Assembly: GCF_035593305.1 (NCBI RefSeq)
Contig: NZ_CP141615.1
Span: 3,131,722-3,195,721, forward strand
Direction of reading: 5' to 3'
Length of the DNA stretch: 64,000 nt
From: Limnochorda sp. L945t
Lineage (GTDB): Bacteria > Bacillota > Limnochordia > Limnochordales > Geochordaceae
Below, in pieces: positions 34,229-43,158 of the stretch; the first letter of the stretch is position 1; each line of letters opens with the position of its first letter. Below the pieces are notes generated by a model, which saw only the letters and a list, made by a program, of their open reading frames with translations, was not told the origin of the DNA and searched no databases. Position numbers and translations under genes: made by a program.

Positions 34229-35260
34229 ATGAAGGCAGCTGTGTATGGCGGGCCTGGCAGGGTTCATCTGGAGGATATTCAGCGGCCGCAGGTGGCTGCC
34301 AACGAAGTCCTCGTGCGTGTCCGCGTAGCCCTCATATGCGGTACCGACGTCAAGACTTTTCTGCGTGGGCACCACTCGTTCAAACCCGGGGACATCCTCG
34401 GGCACGAATTCACCGGTATCGTAGAGGAAACAGGCCGCGACGTGACCGTCTGCAAGCCTGGTGACCGGGTAGCCGTCGCTCCGTACGTGAACTGTGGCTA
34501 TTGCTTTTACTGCCGCCAGGGGCTCGAGGACCTGTGCGTCGACAAGAGCTACATATCAAACGGGGCGTTCGCCGAGTACGTCAAACTGACCGAGTTCCAC
34601 GCACGGAAAGGTCTGTACATTCTGCCACCGGCTACATCTTTCGTACGGGGTGCCTTCTCAGAGCCGCTCGCTTGCGTCCTGAACGGCGTAGGCGACACCG
34701 GGATCGAGCCCGCTGATGTGGTCCTGATTATGGGAGCTGGCCCGATGGGACTCCTGCACCTGCTCGCGGCGCACCTGCGGGGTGCCACGAGGGTCGTCGT
34801 CAGTGAACCCCAGGCCCACCGCCGTGCCATGGCCTCCTCGTTGGGCGCTCATGCGATTCACCCCGAGGAGGCTTCCGAAGTCATCATGGCATACACGGAA
34901 GGCCGCGGGGCGGACCGGGTCATCGTCGCCAACGCGGTACCTGAACTGGTAGCGGCAGCTATGCAGCTTGTCAGGCCAGGAGGTCGAGTGACCCTCTTCG
35001 GTGGATTTGCCTCGGGGACAACTGTCAGCATTGACCCCAACCGGATCCACTATGGCCGTGTGGTCCTCGTGGGAGAGTCCGGATTTGCCCCGCTCCATTT
35101 CCACCGAGCCGCCGACCTTCTGGCCACGGGGCACGATGCGCTTCCGGTAGAGCGCCTGGTGACGCACCGCTTCAGCTTAGACGACATCCGGGAGGCGTTT
35201 GAGGTGGCGGCTTCGCAGCAGGCGGTCAAAGTCGAAATTGACGTCGAAGGAGGAGAGTAA
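34229..35260 (+). CDS. Zinc-dependent medium-chain alcohol/polyol dehydrogenase
   Basis: 343 residues from ATG 34229, 7 bp after the regulator stop. Catalytic zinc ligands C37 (ALICGTD), H59 and E60 (LGHEFTG); structural zinc cysteines C89, C92, C95 and C103. The Rossmann motif is GAGPMG. Related to sorbitol and threonine dehydrogenases. Within this operon it probably oxidises the imported polyol or a sugar alcohol to the ketose that the FGGY kinase then phosphorylates. Substrate not determined. Confidence 0.88.
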   Translation: MKAAVYGGPGRVHLEDIQRPQVAANEVLVRVRVALICGTDVKTFLRGHHSFKPGDILGHEFTGIVEETGRDVTVCKPGDRVAVAPYVNCGYCFYCRQGLEDLCVDKSYISNGAFAEYVKLTEFHARKGLYILPPATSFVRGAFSEPLACVLNGVGDTGIEPADVVLIMGAGPMGLLHLLAAHLRGATRVVVSEPQAHRRAMASSLGAHAIHPEEASEVIMAYTEGRGADRVIVANAVPELVAAAMQLVRPGGRVTLFGGFASGTTVSIDPNRIHYGRVVLVGESGFAPLHFHRAADLLATGHDALPVERLVTHRFSLDDIREAFEVAASQQAVKVEIDVEGGE

Positions 35261-35262
35261 CC

Positions 35263-36742
35263 ATCGCGGCCGTTCTGCGAGGCCTAGGGCTGACGAAGCA
35301 CTACCCTGGACACACCGCCCTTCGAAGCGTGGACTTCGAGCTTCAGCTGGGTGAGATCCACGCCATCGTAGGGGAAAACGGCGCGGGCAAGTCCACGCTC
35401 GTCAAGATCTTGTCCGGCGCGATCCAGCCCAGCGCGGGTACGCTCGAACTATATGGCCAGCCAGTTGGTCTCCTCACGCCGTGGCATGCGCTCCGTCTCG
35501 GCATTGCGTCCGTGTACCAGGAACGCGACCTGGTTCCGCAACTGACGGCCGCTGAGAACATCCTACTGGGGATTGAGCCGCGGCGGCTGGGCTTCATCCG
35601 GGGACGCCTTCTCTTGGAGCAGGCTAAGGTTCTGTTGCAGCAGGTTGGGGTAGAGATCCCCCTCAACGTTCCTGTCGGGCAGCTTGGCGCCGCTGAGCAG
35701 CAACTGGTAGATATTTTGAAAAGCGTTTGCAAGTCACCCGCGAGTTCTTCTGCTTGACGAGCCGACTGCGAGCTTGTCCCGACAGGAGACCGACAGGCTC
35801 TTCATCCTGCTGCGACAGTGGAAGAGCCGTTCATCGATCGTGTTCATCTCCCACCGGCTGGAGGAAGTCCTGGAAGTCGCGGACCGCATCACCGTGCTGA
35901 GGGATGGCCAGAAGGTGGCAACGCTGCCTCGCGACCAGGCGTCCGTTGATCACCTCGTTTCCCTAATGGTAGCGAGGCAGATCGAGAATCGGTTTCCGAA
36001 GATTCCCGTCGCAGCTGGCCGAACAGTGTTGGAAGTCATGCACCTGACCACGAGAAAACTTCAGGATGTCAGCCTCACGGTCCGTCAAGGCGAGATCGTC
36101 GGCATCGCAGGCCTGGTAGGGTCCGGCCGCTCCAGCCTGCTGGAGACCATCTTCGGCATCTACAAGACTTGGCCAAGCGGAGTCCTCCTCGCTGGCCACC
36201 CCATTGGACATCTGCCGCCCCACGAGCGAATCCGGGTAGGCGTGTACCTCGTCCCGGAGAATCGTCGCTTGAAGGGTCTCGTCACGAGTGCCTCGGTGAA
36301 GGAAAACCTCAGCATGGTCCATCTCCGCGAAACCTGCTGTTGCGGGTTCGTCAATTTCCGCAGGGAGCACGCCATGGCACGTGAACTCGTCGACCGCTTC
36401 GATGTCCGAATTCGCAGCCTGAGCCAACCTGTCGCAACTCTGAGCGGCGGGAACCAACAGAAGGTGTCGATTGCGCGGTGGTTTGCCCGGAGCGGATCCG
36501 TACTTCTCCTGGACGAACCGACTCAAGGAGTGGACGTGGGAGCCAAAGAGGAAATTTACCGCCTCATGGTCGACCTGGCTCGGCAGGGTCTCGGCATCGT
36601 GTTCGTATCCTCGGAGCTACCCGAACTCCTCGGGATGAGCGATCGCATCTACGTCATGCGGGACGGACGTATCACCTCGGAATTCGAACGACAGCACTTT
36701 TCCCAGGAAGCCATCCTGAAGAGCGCCTTGGGGGGAAGCTAG
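35263..36742 (+). pseudogene. Ribose-type ABC ATPase with a +1 frameshift and no normal start codon
   Basis: Homology begins at VLRGLGLTKHYPGHTALRSV, but the only codon correctly placed after GGAGGAG is ATC at 35263. Domain 1 has Walker A GENGAGKST and the signature-like GQLGAAEQQLVDILKS. The frame then breaks: one extra G near 35742-35746 shifts reading, and the rest (RVLLLDEPTASLSRQETDRL) continues in another frame. Domain 2 is intact, with GLVGSGRSS, LSGGNQQKVSIARWF and VLLLDEPTQGVDVG, to TAG 36742. With both a lost start and a frameshift it may be inactive; a base-calling error could explain the frameshift. Confidence 0.8.
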
Positions 36743-36744
36743 GG

Positions 36745-37737
36745 TTGGGTGACGTCAGTCTAAAGCAACACACGCCCACCGGTGTGCGCGGAGCCTTTGT
36801 CGACCTACATGGCCTGCTGCGCCGTTACGGCGTGCTGTTCGCTCTCATGGGCCTCGTGATCCTGTTCGGGGCTCTCCGAAGAGAGTTCCTCGACCCTCAC
36901 AACCTCGTGAACTTGCTGCGGCAGGTGTCTATGCTCACGATTGCCGCAACAGGGCTGACGTTTGCCATGATTGTGGGCGAGTTCGATCTCTCTTTCGGCG
37001 AGGTTTGCGGCCTCGCCGGAGTCGCCGTGACATCACTGTTACTGACCGGGTATGGCTTTTCGACCGCGTTGGCGTGCGGTCTGCTTCTGGGCGCGGCGTT
37101 TGGACTGCTAAACGGGGTCATGACCGTCAAGGTAGGGATTCCCTCCTTTATCACTACTCTCGGGAGTATGTCCCTGGCCGTTGGCTTCAACTTCTTCCTC
37201 ACTCGAGGGCAGCCGGTTTACGGTAGCTTCCCTCCGGAGTTCAGCGCGCTGGGGCGCGGCTTCGTGGGGGCAATCCCGATCCCTGTCCTGGTCTCTGCGG
37301 GGGTGGTGGTTGTCAGTTTCGTCGTGGCGGAGCGCATGGCCATCGGGCGTTACATGTATGCGACCGGAGGTAATATTGTAGCAGCCATGCACTCCGGCAT
37401 CCGAGTCACCCGCTACCGAATCCTCGGCTTGGTCTTATCGGGAACTTACGCTGCACTCGCCGGCGTCATCCTGGCCTCCCGGCTAGGCTCCGGCCAGCCG
37501 ACGGCGGGAAGCGGGTTTCTGCTAGATGGGTTTGCAGCGGCGTTCCTGGGTACCACGGTGATGAAAGACGGGCTGCCAAACGTCGTCGGCACACTCGTGG
37601 GAGTAGCCGTGCTCGGCGTTCTGAGCAACGGCATGACTTTACTCGGGCTCCCCTACTACGCGGAGAACATCGTTAAAGGTGCCGTGCTTCTGGGGGCTGT
37701 GACAGTTTCACGGCTGGCGGCGCGGGCGGGGAGGTGA
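36745..37737 (+). CDS. Ribose-type ABC transporter permease
   Basis: 330 residues from TTG 36745, 9 bp after GGGGGG and 2 bp after the ATPase stop. RbsC family: VGEFDLSFGEVCGLAGVAVT, GIPSFITTLGSMSLAVGFNF, a late GFLLDGFAAAFLGTTVMKDG block and the closing AENIVKGAVLLGAV. Forms the channel of the importer with the ATPase upstream and the receptor downstream; a single permease gene, so presumably a homodimer. Confidence 0.88.
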   Translation: MGDVSLKQHTPTGVRGAFVDLHGLLRRYGVLFALMGLVILFGALRREFLDPHNLVNLLRQVSMLTIAATGLTFAMIVGEFDLSFGEVCGLAGVAVTSLLLTGYGFSTALACGLLLGAAFGLLNGVMTVKVGIPSFITTLGSMSLAVGFNFFLTRGQPVYGSFPPEFSALGRGFVGAIPIPVLVSAGVVVVSFVVAERMAIGRYMYATGGNIVAAMHSGIRVTRYRILGLVLSGTYAALAGVILASRLGSGQPTAGSGFLLDGFAAAFLGTTVMKDGLPNVVGTLVGVAVLGVLSNGMTLLGLPYYAENIVKGAVLLGAVTVSRLAARAGR

Positions 37738-37818
37738 TGCACAACGACCGAACTCGTCGCCGGACGGCTCACATGCCGGGAGTGCTGAGGAAAGGCTCTG
37801 AAGAGGGGGCTCCGTATC

Positions 37819-38769
37819 ATGCGACAAGGGCGAGCGATCTGGGCGATCCTTCTACTGGCAGCAATCCTGGCTCTGGGCTTCCCTGGCTTCGTCGCGATCG
37901 CCGCCGGGGTGGAAGTGGGCCTGGCAGTTGCCAATCTCGGTGCGACGTCGCAGGCTCGCGTGGCCGCCGAGTTCGAGAAGGTCGCCTCATCCAAGGGATG
38001 GACCGTGATCACGACAAATGCAGCCGGATCATGGAGCACTTTCACCAGCCAGATGGAGAACCTCGTCTCGCGGCGCGTGCGGGCGATCGTGGTGGCGATG
38101 GCCGACCTGCCCAGCATCCAGCCAGCCATCGACTCGGCTCTCCGGGCCAACATCCCCGTGGTGGCCATCGACTCGGGGTACGTCCCGGGCATCGTCGTAA
38201 ACATCACGATGAACAACTTCGTCGCCGGTGCGAAAGTCGCGCAGTACTTGGTCGATCGCTTGGGCGGGGAGGGGAATGTCATCCTTTTCAAGTTCCAGCA
38301 GCACTTCGGCACCCGCCAGCGCGGTAAGATCATGGACACCGTGCTCACCGAGTACCCGCGCATTAAGGTACTCGCGCAGCACGAGCTTCCACCAGTGGGC
38401 TTCGTTCAGGATGCTCAGGCTGCCATGGAAAACTTCCTGGCAAGGTACGGAGACCGCATCGATGCCGTTTTTGCACCATGGGACGACCCTGCGGCAGCCA
38501 TCACGCAGGCCATCACGGCAGCTGGATACAAGCGGGATAGCATGTTCGTGGTGGGAATCGACGGAACCCGGCAGGCTTACGACATGATACGAGCGGGTAC
38601 GCCCTTCGTGGCCACCGTCGCTCAACCCTTCGAAGCGTACGCGGACGAAGCTGTTCGCGTCGTGGAGGAACTGGTCGTGCACGGAAAGACCAAAGAACAA
38701 GTAACCGGTGGAGTGCCCACCATCTACCTGGATGCGCCCCTGATTACCCCGGCCAACGTGCCCCGCTGA
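37819..38769 (+). CDS. Periplasmic-binding-protein-like sugar receptor
   Basis: 316 residues from ATG 37819 with a signal peptide (AIWAILLLAAILALGFPGFV). Peripla_BP_4 fold: VEVGLAVANLGATSQARVAA, VRAIVVAMADLPSIQPAIDS, IPVVAIDSGY, DAVFAPWDDPAAAITQAI and FVVGIDGTRQAYDMI. It delivers a sugar or polyol to the permease encoded just upstream. A strong stem-loop follows the gene (38790-38830). Confidence 0.88.
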   Translation: MRQGRAIWAILLLAAILALGFPGFVAIAAGVEVGLAVANLGATSQARVAAEFEKVASSKGWTVITTNAAGSWSTFTSQMENLVSRRVRAIVVAMADLPSIQPAIDSALRANIPVVAIDSGYVPGIVVNITMNNFVAGAKVAQYLVDRLGGEGNVILFKFQQHFGTRQRGKIMDTVLTEYPRIKVLAQHELPPVGFVQDAQAAMENFLARYGDRIDAVFAPWDDPAAAITQAITAAGYKRDSMFVVGIDGTRQAYDMIRAGTPFVATVAQPFEAYADEAVRVVEELVVHGKTKEQVTGGVPTIYLDAPLITPANVPR

Positions 38770-38789
38770 TCTAGGTATTGGCAAGAAGT

Positions 38790-38830
38790 GCTGGGGGGTC
38801 GGCCACCACACAACGCTCTGGCCCCCCAGC
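38790..38830 (+). promoter_or_regulatory. Intercistronic stem-loop after the receptor gene
   Basis: GCTGGGGGG at 38790-38798 pairs perfectly with CCCCCCAGC at 38822-38830, extendable by two or three pairs, around a 23-base loop. No T-run follows, so it is not a typical terminator. Such hairpins after binding-protein genes often protect the upstream mRNA and raise receptor levels above those of the downstream enzymes; that role is inferred. Confidence 0.5.
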
Positions 38831-38856
38831 GCTCTCAGGAAGGGGCAGACGAGACC

Positions 38857-39597
38857 ATGCCCGGTCTTGAACCGATCACCGGACCCGACGGTCGAACCCT
38901 CATCATCGCTATCGACCATGGAGGCACCTTCGGTCCCATGGAGGGCCTCGAGGATCCGCTGTCAGTGGCCAAAGCGGCCCTCGAAAGCGGCGCCGACGCT
39001 CTCATCGTGACGCTGGGCTTTGCGAAACGATACCACGGTGCCCTGGCCGGCGCGCCGCTCATCGTCCGCGTCGATGGAGGCACCTCCTCCATTGGGCCGG
39101 ACTGGCGCCGTATGCGCCGGCTGTTCTCCGTAGAGCAGGCGCTCGAAGTAGGGGCCAGGGCCGTCATCGCCATGGGCTTCGTGGGATACGAGGGGGAAGC
39201 CGAGTCACTGGGGCAACTGGCTGAGGTCTGCGCGGAGTCCATGAAGCTACGCGTACCCCTGGTTGCCGAGATGCTGCCGGCCGGAAAGGAGGGGGAGACG
39301 GATCCGGATAGGCTTGCACTCGCTGCCCGCATCGGTGCCGAAATCGGAGCCGACCTTGTTAAGACGGGCTATACGGGGTCTCCGGACACCTTCCGAAAGA
39401 CCGTGCGGGGCTGCTTCGTGCCGGTTGTGGTCCGGGGTGGCCCCAGGATGGCAGACGAGGAGCAGGTCGTAGAGACAGCGCGCGGCGCAGTGGCAGCGGG
39501 CGCCATCGGGGTTGCATTCGGCCGCAACGTCTGGCAGAGCTCCGACATGCGCGCCATGATTCGACGGCTGACGCAGGTCGTCCACTCCCGCCCATGA
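38857..39597 (+). CDS. LsrF/FbaB-like class I aldolase (DeoC/LacD superfamily)
   Basis: 246 residues from ATG 38857. A TIM barrel with LIIAIDHGGTFGP (D20, H21), the region LIVRVDGGTSS, and the Schiff-base lysine K169 in ADLVKTGYTGSPDTF, as in LsrF and archaeal-type class I FBP aldolases. It would cleave or thiolyse the phosphorylated ketose produced by the FGGY kinase, whose gene follows 12 bp downstream. The closest operon analogue is lsr, where LsrF acts after LsrK and LsrG, but LsrG is absent here. Confidence 0.82.
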   Translation: MPGLEPITGPDGRTLIIAIDHGGTFGPMEGLEDPLSVAKAALESGADALIVTLGFAKRYHGALAGAPLIVRVDGGTSSIGPDWRRMRRLFSVEQALEVGARAVIAMGFVGYEGEAESLGQLAEVCAESMKLRVPLVAEMLPAGKEGETDPDRLALAARIGAEIGADLVKTGYTGSPDTFRKTVRGCFVPVVVRGGPRMADEEQVVETARGAVAAGAIGVAFGRNVWQSSDMRAMIRRLTQVVHSRP

Positions 39598-39609
39598 GGA
39601 GGCGCTGCG

Positions 39610-41097
39610 GTGGCTGATTTCCTGGTGGGCATCGACCTTGGAACCAGCAGCGTGAAGGTCGGCCTGGTCGCGGAAGACGGCCGGATCGTGGCCGTCGCCG
39701 CGCGCACGTACGAGACCTCTCATCCGTATCCGGGGTGGTCGGAGCAGCAGCCGGAGGAGTGGTGGGAGGCCACCGCCAGCGCGGCTGCAGCGGTCATGGA
39801 TGCTCTCCCAGCGGACGGACACGTCGTCGGCGTCGGCCTAAGCGGCCAATCGCCGGGCCACGTCGTGGTCGCAGAAGACGGCACGCCTTTGGGCCCGGCC
39901 ATTATCTGGTCCGATTGGCGAGCAGGTGACGAAGCCAGGCTAATATCGAACCTGGTGAACCCCGAGGAGATGCGACGGTACACGGGGTTCGGTTTCCCTG
40001 CCAATGCCTCCAACCCGTTGAGCCGGCTGCTTTGGCTTGTGCGTCATCGGCCCACCTGGATCGCCCGGGCGGCGGCCGTCCTTCAGCCGAAGGATTACAT
40101 CGCCCTGCAGCTCACAGATAGGATGGCCACGGATCAGTACAGCGCGTTTTCGGTGGCTCACGTGATCGAGCGCTGTTACCATCCGGAGCTCTTTGACCGT
40201 CTTGGCCTCCCCACGAGCCTGCTGCCTCCGCTCCTTTCCCCGGAAGAGACTGTGGGGCAGGTTACCTCGGCGGCTTCCGCCGAGACGCGCATTCCGGAGG
40301 GTACCCCGGTTAAAATCGGAACCATTGACGCTTGGTGCAGCATATTCGGTGCTGGCGCTTTGCTGCGGGGAGTCGCCGTTGACATTGCGGGGACGTCGGA
40401 GGTCATCGCACTGGTAACTGATCAAGCCCCCTACCAGGCTGACAGCGGGCTCATGCCTCTGTGGCCGGGCCTGTTCTTCGCGGGCGGGCCGACTCAGGTG
40501 GGAGCGTCTGCACTGCATTGGGTTTGGGGAGCCCTTCTCACGGACCGGAGGTCGTTCGACCCCGTGGTTCTCGAGCAGACGGCCCAGGGTTCGGAGCCTG
40601 GGGCCGAGGGACTGGTTTTCCTACCGTATCTGAGGGGCGAACGCGCCCCGATATGGAATAGGCACGCGCGCGGCGTCCTGTTCAATCTGACTGACCGGCA
40701 CCGGGCCTCTCACCTGGTTCGGGCCGTCTACGAAGGGGTGGCTTATAGCGTCCGCCATGTGCTGGAAGTCGCTTCCGCGGCCACAGGTCAGGCAGTGTAT
40801 GAAGTCCGCGTAACGGGCGGTGGCTCCCGAAGTGCTTTCTGGAATCAAGTCAAGGCAGACGTTCTGGGATTGCCGGTGATCCAGCTGGAATCGCACGAGA
40901 GTGCCGTTCTGGGCGCGGCCATCCTTGCGGGTTGCCCGGATGGGCGTCCGGAGATGTTGTCCGACCTGGTGCAGCGCATGGTGCGGCCCGCGCGCAGCTA
41001 CCCACCGGATATCCGCCACAAAGCCCGTTACGATCGGCTTTTCGAAACCTACAAAGCCTTGTATGCGGCAGTCAAAGACTTATACGAGCCTGTTTGA
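39610..41097 (+). CDS. FGGY-family carbohydrate kinase
   Basis: 495 residues from GTG 39610, with GGAGG 7 bp upstream. FGGY_N starts FLVGIDLGTSSVKVGLVAED; VGLSGQSPGHVVV replaces the GQMHG of xylulokinase; the catalytic aspartate is in IGTIDAWCSIFGAGA, and VTGGGSRSAFWNQVKADVLG is the ATP-side motif of FGGY_C. Complete length. Last gene of the SorC-led operon, in the position of lsrK. It probably makes the phosphorylated inducer sensed by the SorC regulator. Substrate unknown. Confidence 0.88.
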   Translation: MADFLVGIDLGTSSVKVGLVAEDGRIVAVAARTYETSHPYPGWSEQQPEEWWEATASAAAAVMDALPADGHVVGVGLSGQSPGHVVVAEDGTPLGPAIIWSDWRAGDEARLISNLVNPEEMRRYTGFGFPANASNPLSRLLWLVRHRPTWIARAAAVLQPKDYIALQLTDRMATDQYSAFSVAHVIERCYHPELFDRLGLPTSLLPPLLSPEETVGQVTSAASAETRIPEGTPVKIGTIDAWCSIFGAGALLRGVAVDIAGTSEVIALVTDQAPYQADSGLMPLWPGLFFAGGPTQVGASALHWVWGALLTDRRSFDPVVLEQTAQGSEPGAEGLVFLPYLRGERAPIWNRHARGVLFNLTDRHRASHLVRAVYEGVAYSVRHVLEVASAATGQAVYEVRVTGGGSRSAFWNQVKADVLGLPVIQLESHESAVLGAAILAGCPDGRPEMLSDLVQRMVRPARSYPPDIRHKARYDRLFETYKALYAAVKDLYEPV

Positions 41098-41352
41098 GTG
41101 CCGGTAGACAGGCAGAACCGCTCCACCAAAGGGCGCGAAGGGTACGGTCGGGGCCGCAACCGGAAGCGCCGGGGCTACCGACCACCTCTTACGACAGGCG
41201 GGTCTCGCCGTACCCGTTCCCCGGGAACCTAAGTCCTTCAGGACCTTGACTCCGCCCAGCAACCTTCAGCTACCTTCTCAGCGGAGGCTGCACACCGCCA
41301 CGCCTCGGAAACTTCAAACGAACGAGCGGACACGCAGGGAGGCCGGGCTCAA

Positions 41353-42195
41353 CTACCCCCTTAAGCCGCCCTGAGTCAAGCCCTCAACGAATCGCCGCTG
41401 CAGCAGCAGGAACAAGGCGGCAATGGGGATCAGCATGATAACGGCTCCAGCGCTGGTCATGCCCCAGTCCCGCCCGTAGCGGCTGGCAAAGGCCAAGAAG
41501 CTCGTCGTCACCGGCTTGAGCGCGTCGCTATGCAGGAATGTGACGGCAAACATGAACTCGTTGTAGGCCCAGAGTCCCACCACCAGCGCGGCCGTGAGAA
41601 ACCCTGGCCACGACAAGGGGACGACAATGCGGGTAAAGATCAGCCACTCTGAGGCTCCATCCACTCGAGCCGCATCCTCGAAGTCCGGCGGGATGGTGAG
41701 CATGTAAGAGCGCAACAGAAACGTGGCAAACGGAGAGTACAGGGCACAGTAGATAATCACGATGCCGCCCAGGTTATCCAGTAGTCCGAGCCATTTCCAT
41801 AGCACGAAGAGAGGTACCATGAAAAGCTGCGCGGGGATGCTCGTGCCAATGAGGAGGTACATCATTAGGAAGTTTGCCCCGCGGAAACGAAACCGGCTCA
41901 GCGCGTAGGCGGCCAAGCCAGCTACGAGGCAAACTCCGAGTATAGTAGCTGCGACAATGAGGCCGCTGTTACGCAATGTCACGGCGTAACGGCCCAGTGC
42001 CCAAGCCTTCGGGAAATTGCCCCATTCTACGCCTATCGTAGGCGGGCCAAGGGGGTTACGGGCAATATCCGGCACCGACTTAAGCGAATTGAAGAACAGC
42101 ACCGACAGCGGTCCCAAAGAGAAAATCGCGAGGAGGGTGAGCACTACGTAGTTGACCACGAGGCGGCCCGTTGCCGCCCTGCGCTTACGTATCAT
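41353..42195 (-). CDS. MalG-type ABC sugar permease
   Basis: 280 residues from ATG 42195, which overlaps the stop of the preceding permease as ATGA. Six membrane segments and the EAA loop (FEDAARVDGASEWLIFTRIV then VPLSWP) that contacts the ATPase. CUT1-type importer. No ATPase gene lies in this operon, so a shared MsmX/UgpC-like ATPase elsewhere in the genome is expected. Confidence 0.9.
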   Translation of the reverse strand: MIRKRRAATGRLVVNYVVLTLLAIFSLGPLSVLFFNSLKSVPDIARNPLGPPTIGVEWGNFPKAWALGRYAVTLRNSGLIVAATILGVCLVAGLAAYALSRFRFRGANFLMMYLLIGTSIPAQLFMVPLFVLWKWLGLLDNLGGIVIIYCALYSPFATFLLRSYMLTIPPDFEDAARVDGASEWLIFTRIVVPLSWPGFLTAALVVGLWAYNEFMFAVTFLHSDALKPVTTSFLAFASRYGRDWGMTSAGAVIMLIPIAALFLLLQRRFVEGLTQGGLRG

Positions 42196-43121
42196 ATCTC
42201 CCATCCCCGCCGCCGCAACCACATGAATAGACTTACCACAATGGCCGTGAAGAGGCTCATGCTAAGCCCAACCGCTGCTGCATACCCAGCTTCGAATCGG
42301 GCAAACGCGGCCTGGTACGCCTCGGTTGCCAATACCTCCGACGAGTGGGCTGGGCCGCCGCGGGTCAGAATGTAGATGTAGTCGAAAACGAGAAACGACC
42401 ATATGACTGTCATCAGCAATGTAAAGACCAGTGTCGGCCGGATCATCGGAAGGGTTACGTACCGGAACTCCTGCCACCGCCCCGCCCCCTCCAGGCGTGC
42501 CTCCTCATACAGCTGCGGATCCACCTGCTGCATGGCCGCGAGATAGACCACAACGAGGAAACCCCACCAGTGCCAGTTGTCCACGAAGGCTACCGTGTAT
42601 AGAGCTGTCTCTTCCTTTCCGAGGAAGGCCACGTTGAAGTACGGGATGCCATGGTGTGCGAGCCACGGGCCGATGCCGAGCAGCGGATTCAGAATGTTGC
42701 GCCATATCTGGGCATTCACGACGCTAGCGATGATGTAAGGTATGAAGTACGCGATGCGATAGAGGATCTGGCCACGTCGGATTCCTGCGAGTAGCGAGGC
42801 ACCGAGAAGCCCCATCGCGATGGGCACAGTGAGGAAGATGGCCGTCCACCTCAGGTTGTTGATCAGCGCGATGCGGTAGACGGGGTCATGTACCATCCGC
42901 ACGAAATTGGCCACGCCTATCCATCGCGCATTCCCCATGCCCGTCCAGTCCGTGAAGGCGATGATGACGCTTCCTACCGACGGCCCTAACACCACGAGTA
43001 CATTAAGCGCCAAGAGAGGGGAAAGGAACAGCCATGGCAAAAGACCCCGACGTGCGCGAGGGCGGCGCAAGACGCCCGCCCTCGCCTGTGCCTCTGCCCT
43101 AAGCTTGGCATGCACACCCAT
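42192..43121 (-). CDS. MalF-type ABC sugar permease
   Basis: 309 residues from ATG 43121. Six membrane segments (first LPWLFLSPLLALNVLVVLG) and the EAA loop LYEEARLEGAGRWQEFRYVT then LPMIRP. Partner of the MalG-type permease downstream and of the binding protein 37 bp upstream. The extended N-terminus is basic. Confidence 0.9.
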   Translation of the reverse strand: MGVHAKLRAEAQARAGVLRRPRARRGLLPWLFLSPLLALNVLVVLGPSVGSVIIAFTDWTGMGNARWIGVANFVRMVHDPVYRIALINNLRWTAIFLTVPIAMGLLGASLLAGIRRGQILYRIAYFIPYIIASVVNAQIWRNILNPLLGIGPWLAHHGIPYFNVAFLGKEETALYTVAFVDNWHWWGFLVVVYLAAMQQVDPQLYEEARLEGAGRWQEFRYVTLPMIRPTLVFTLLMTVIWSFLVFDYIYILTRGGPAHSSEVLATEAYQAAFARFEAGYAAAVGLSMSLFTAIVVSLFMWLRRRGWEI

Positions 43122-43158
43122 GCCGCCTCATTGCTCCCCTATGCTTCTGTCGTCGACC

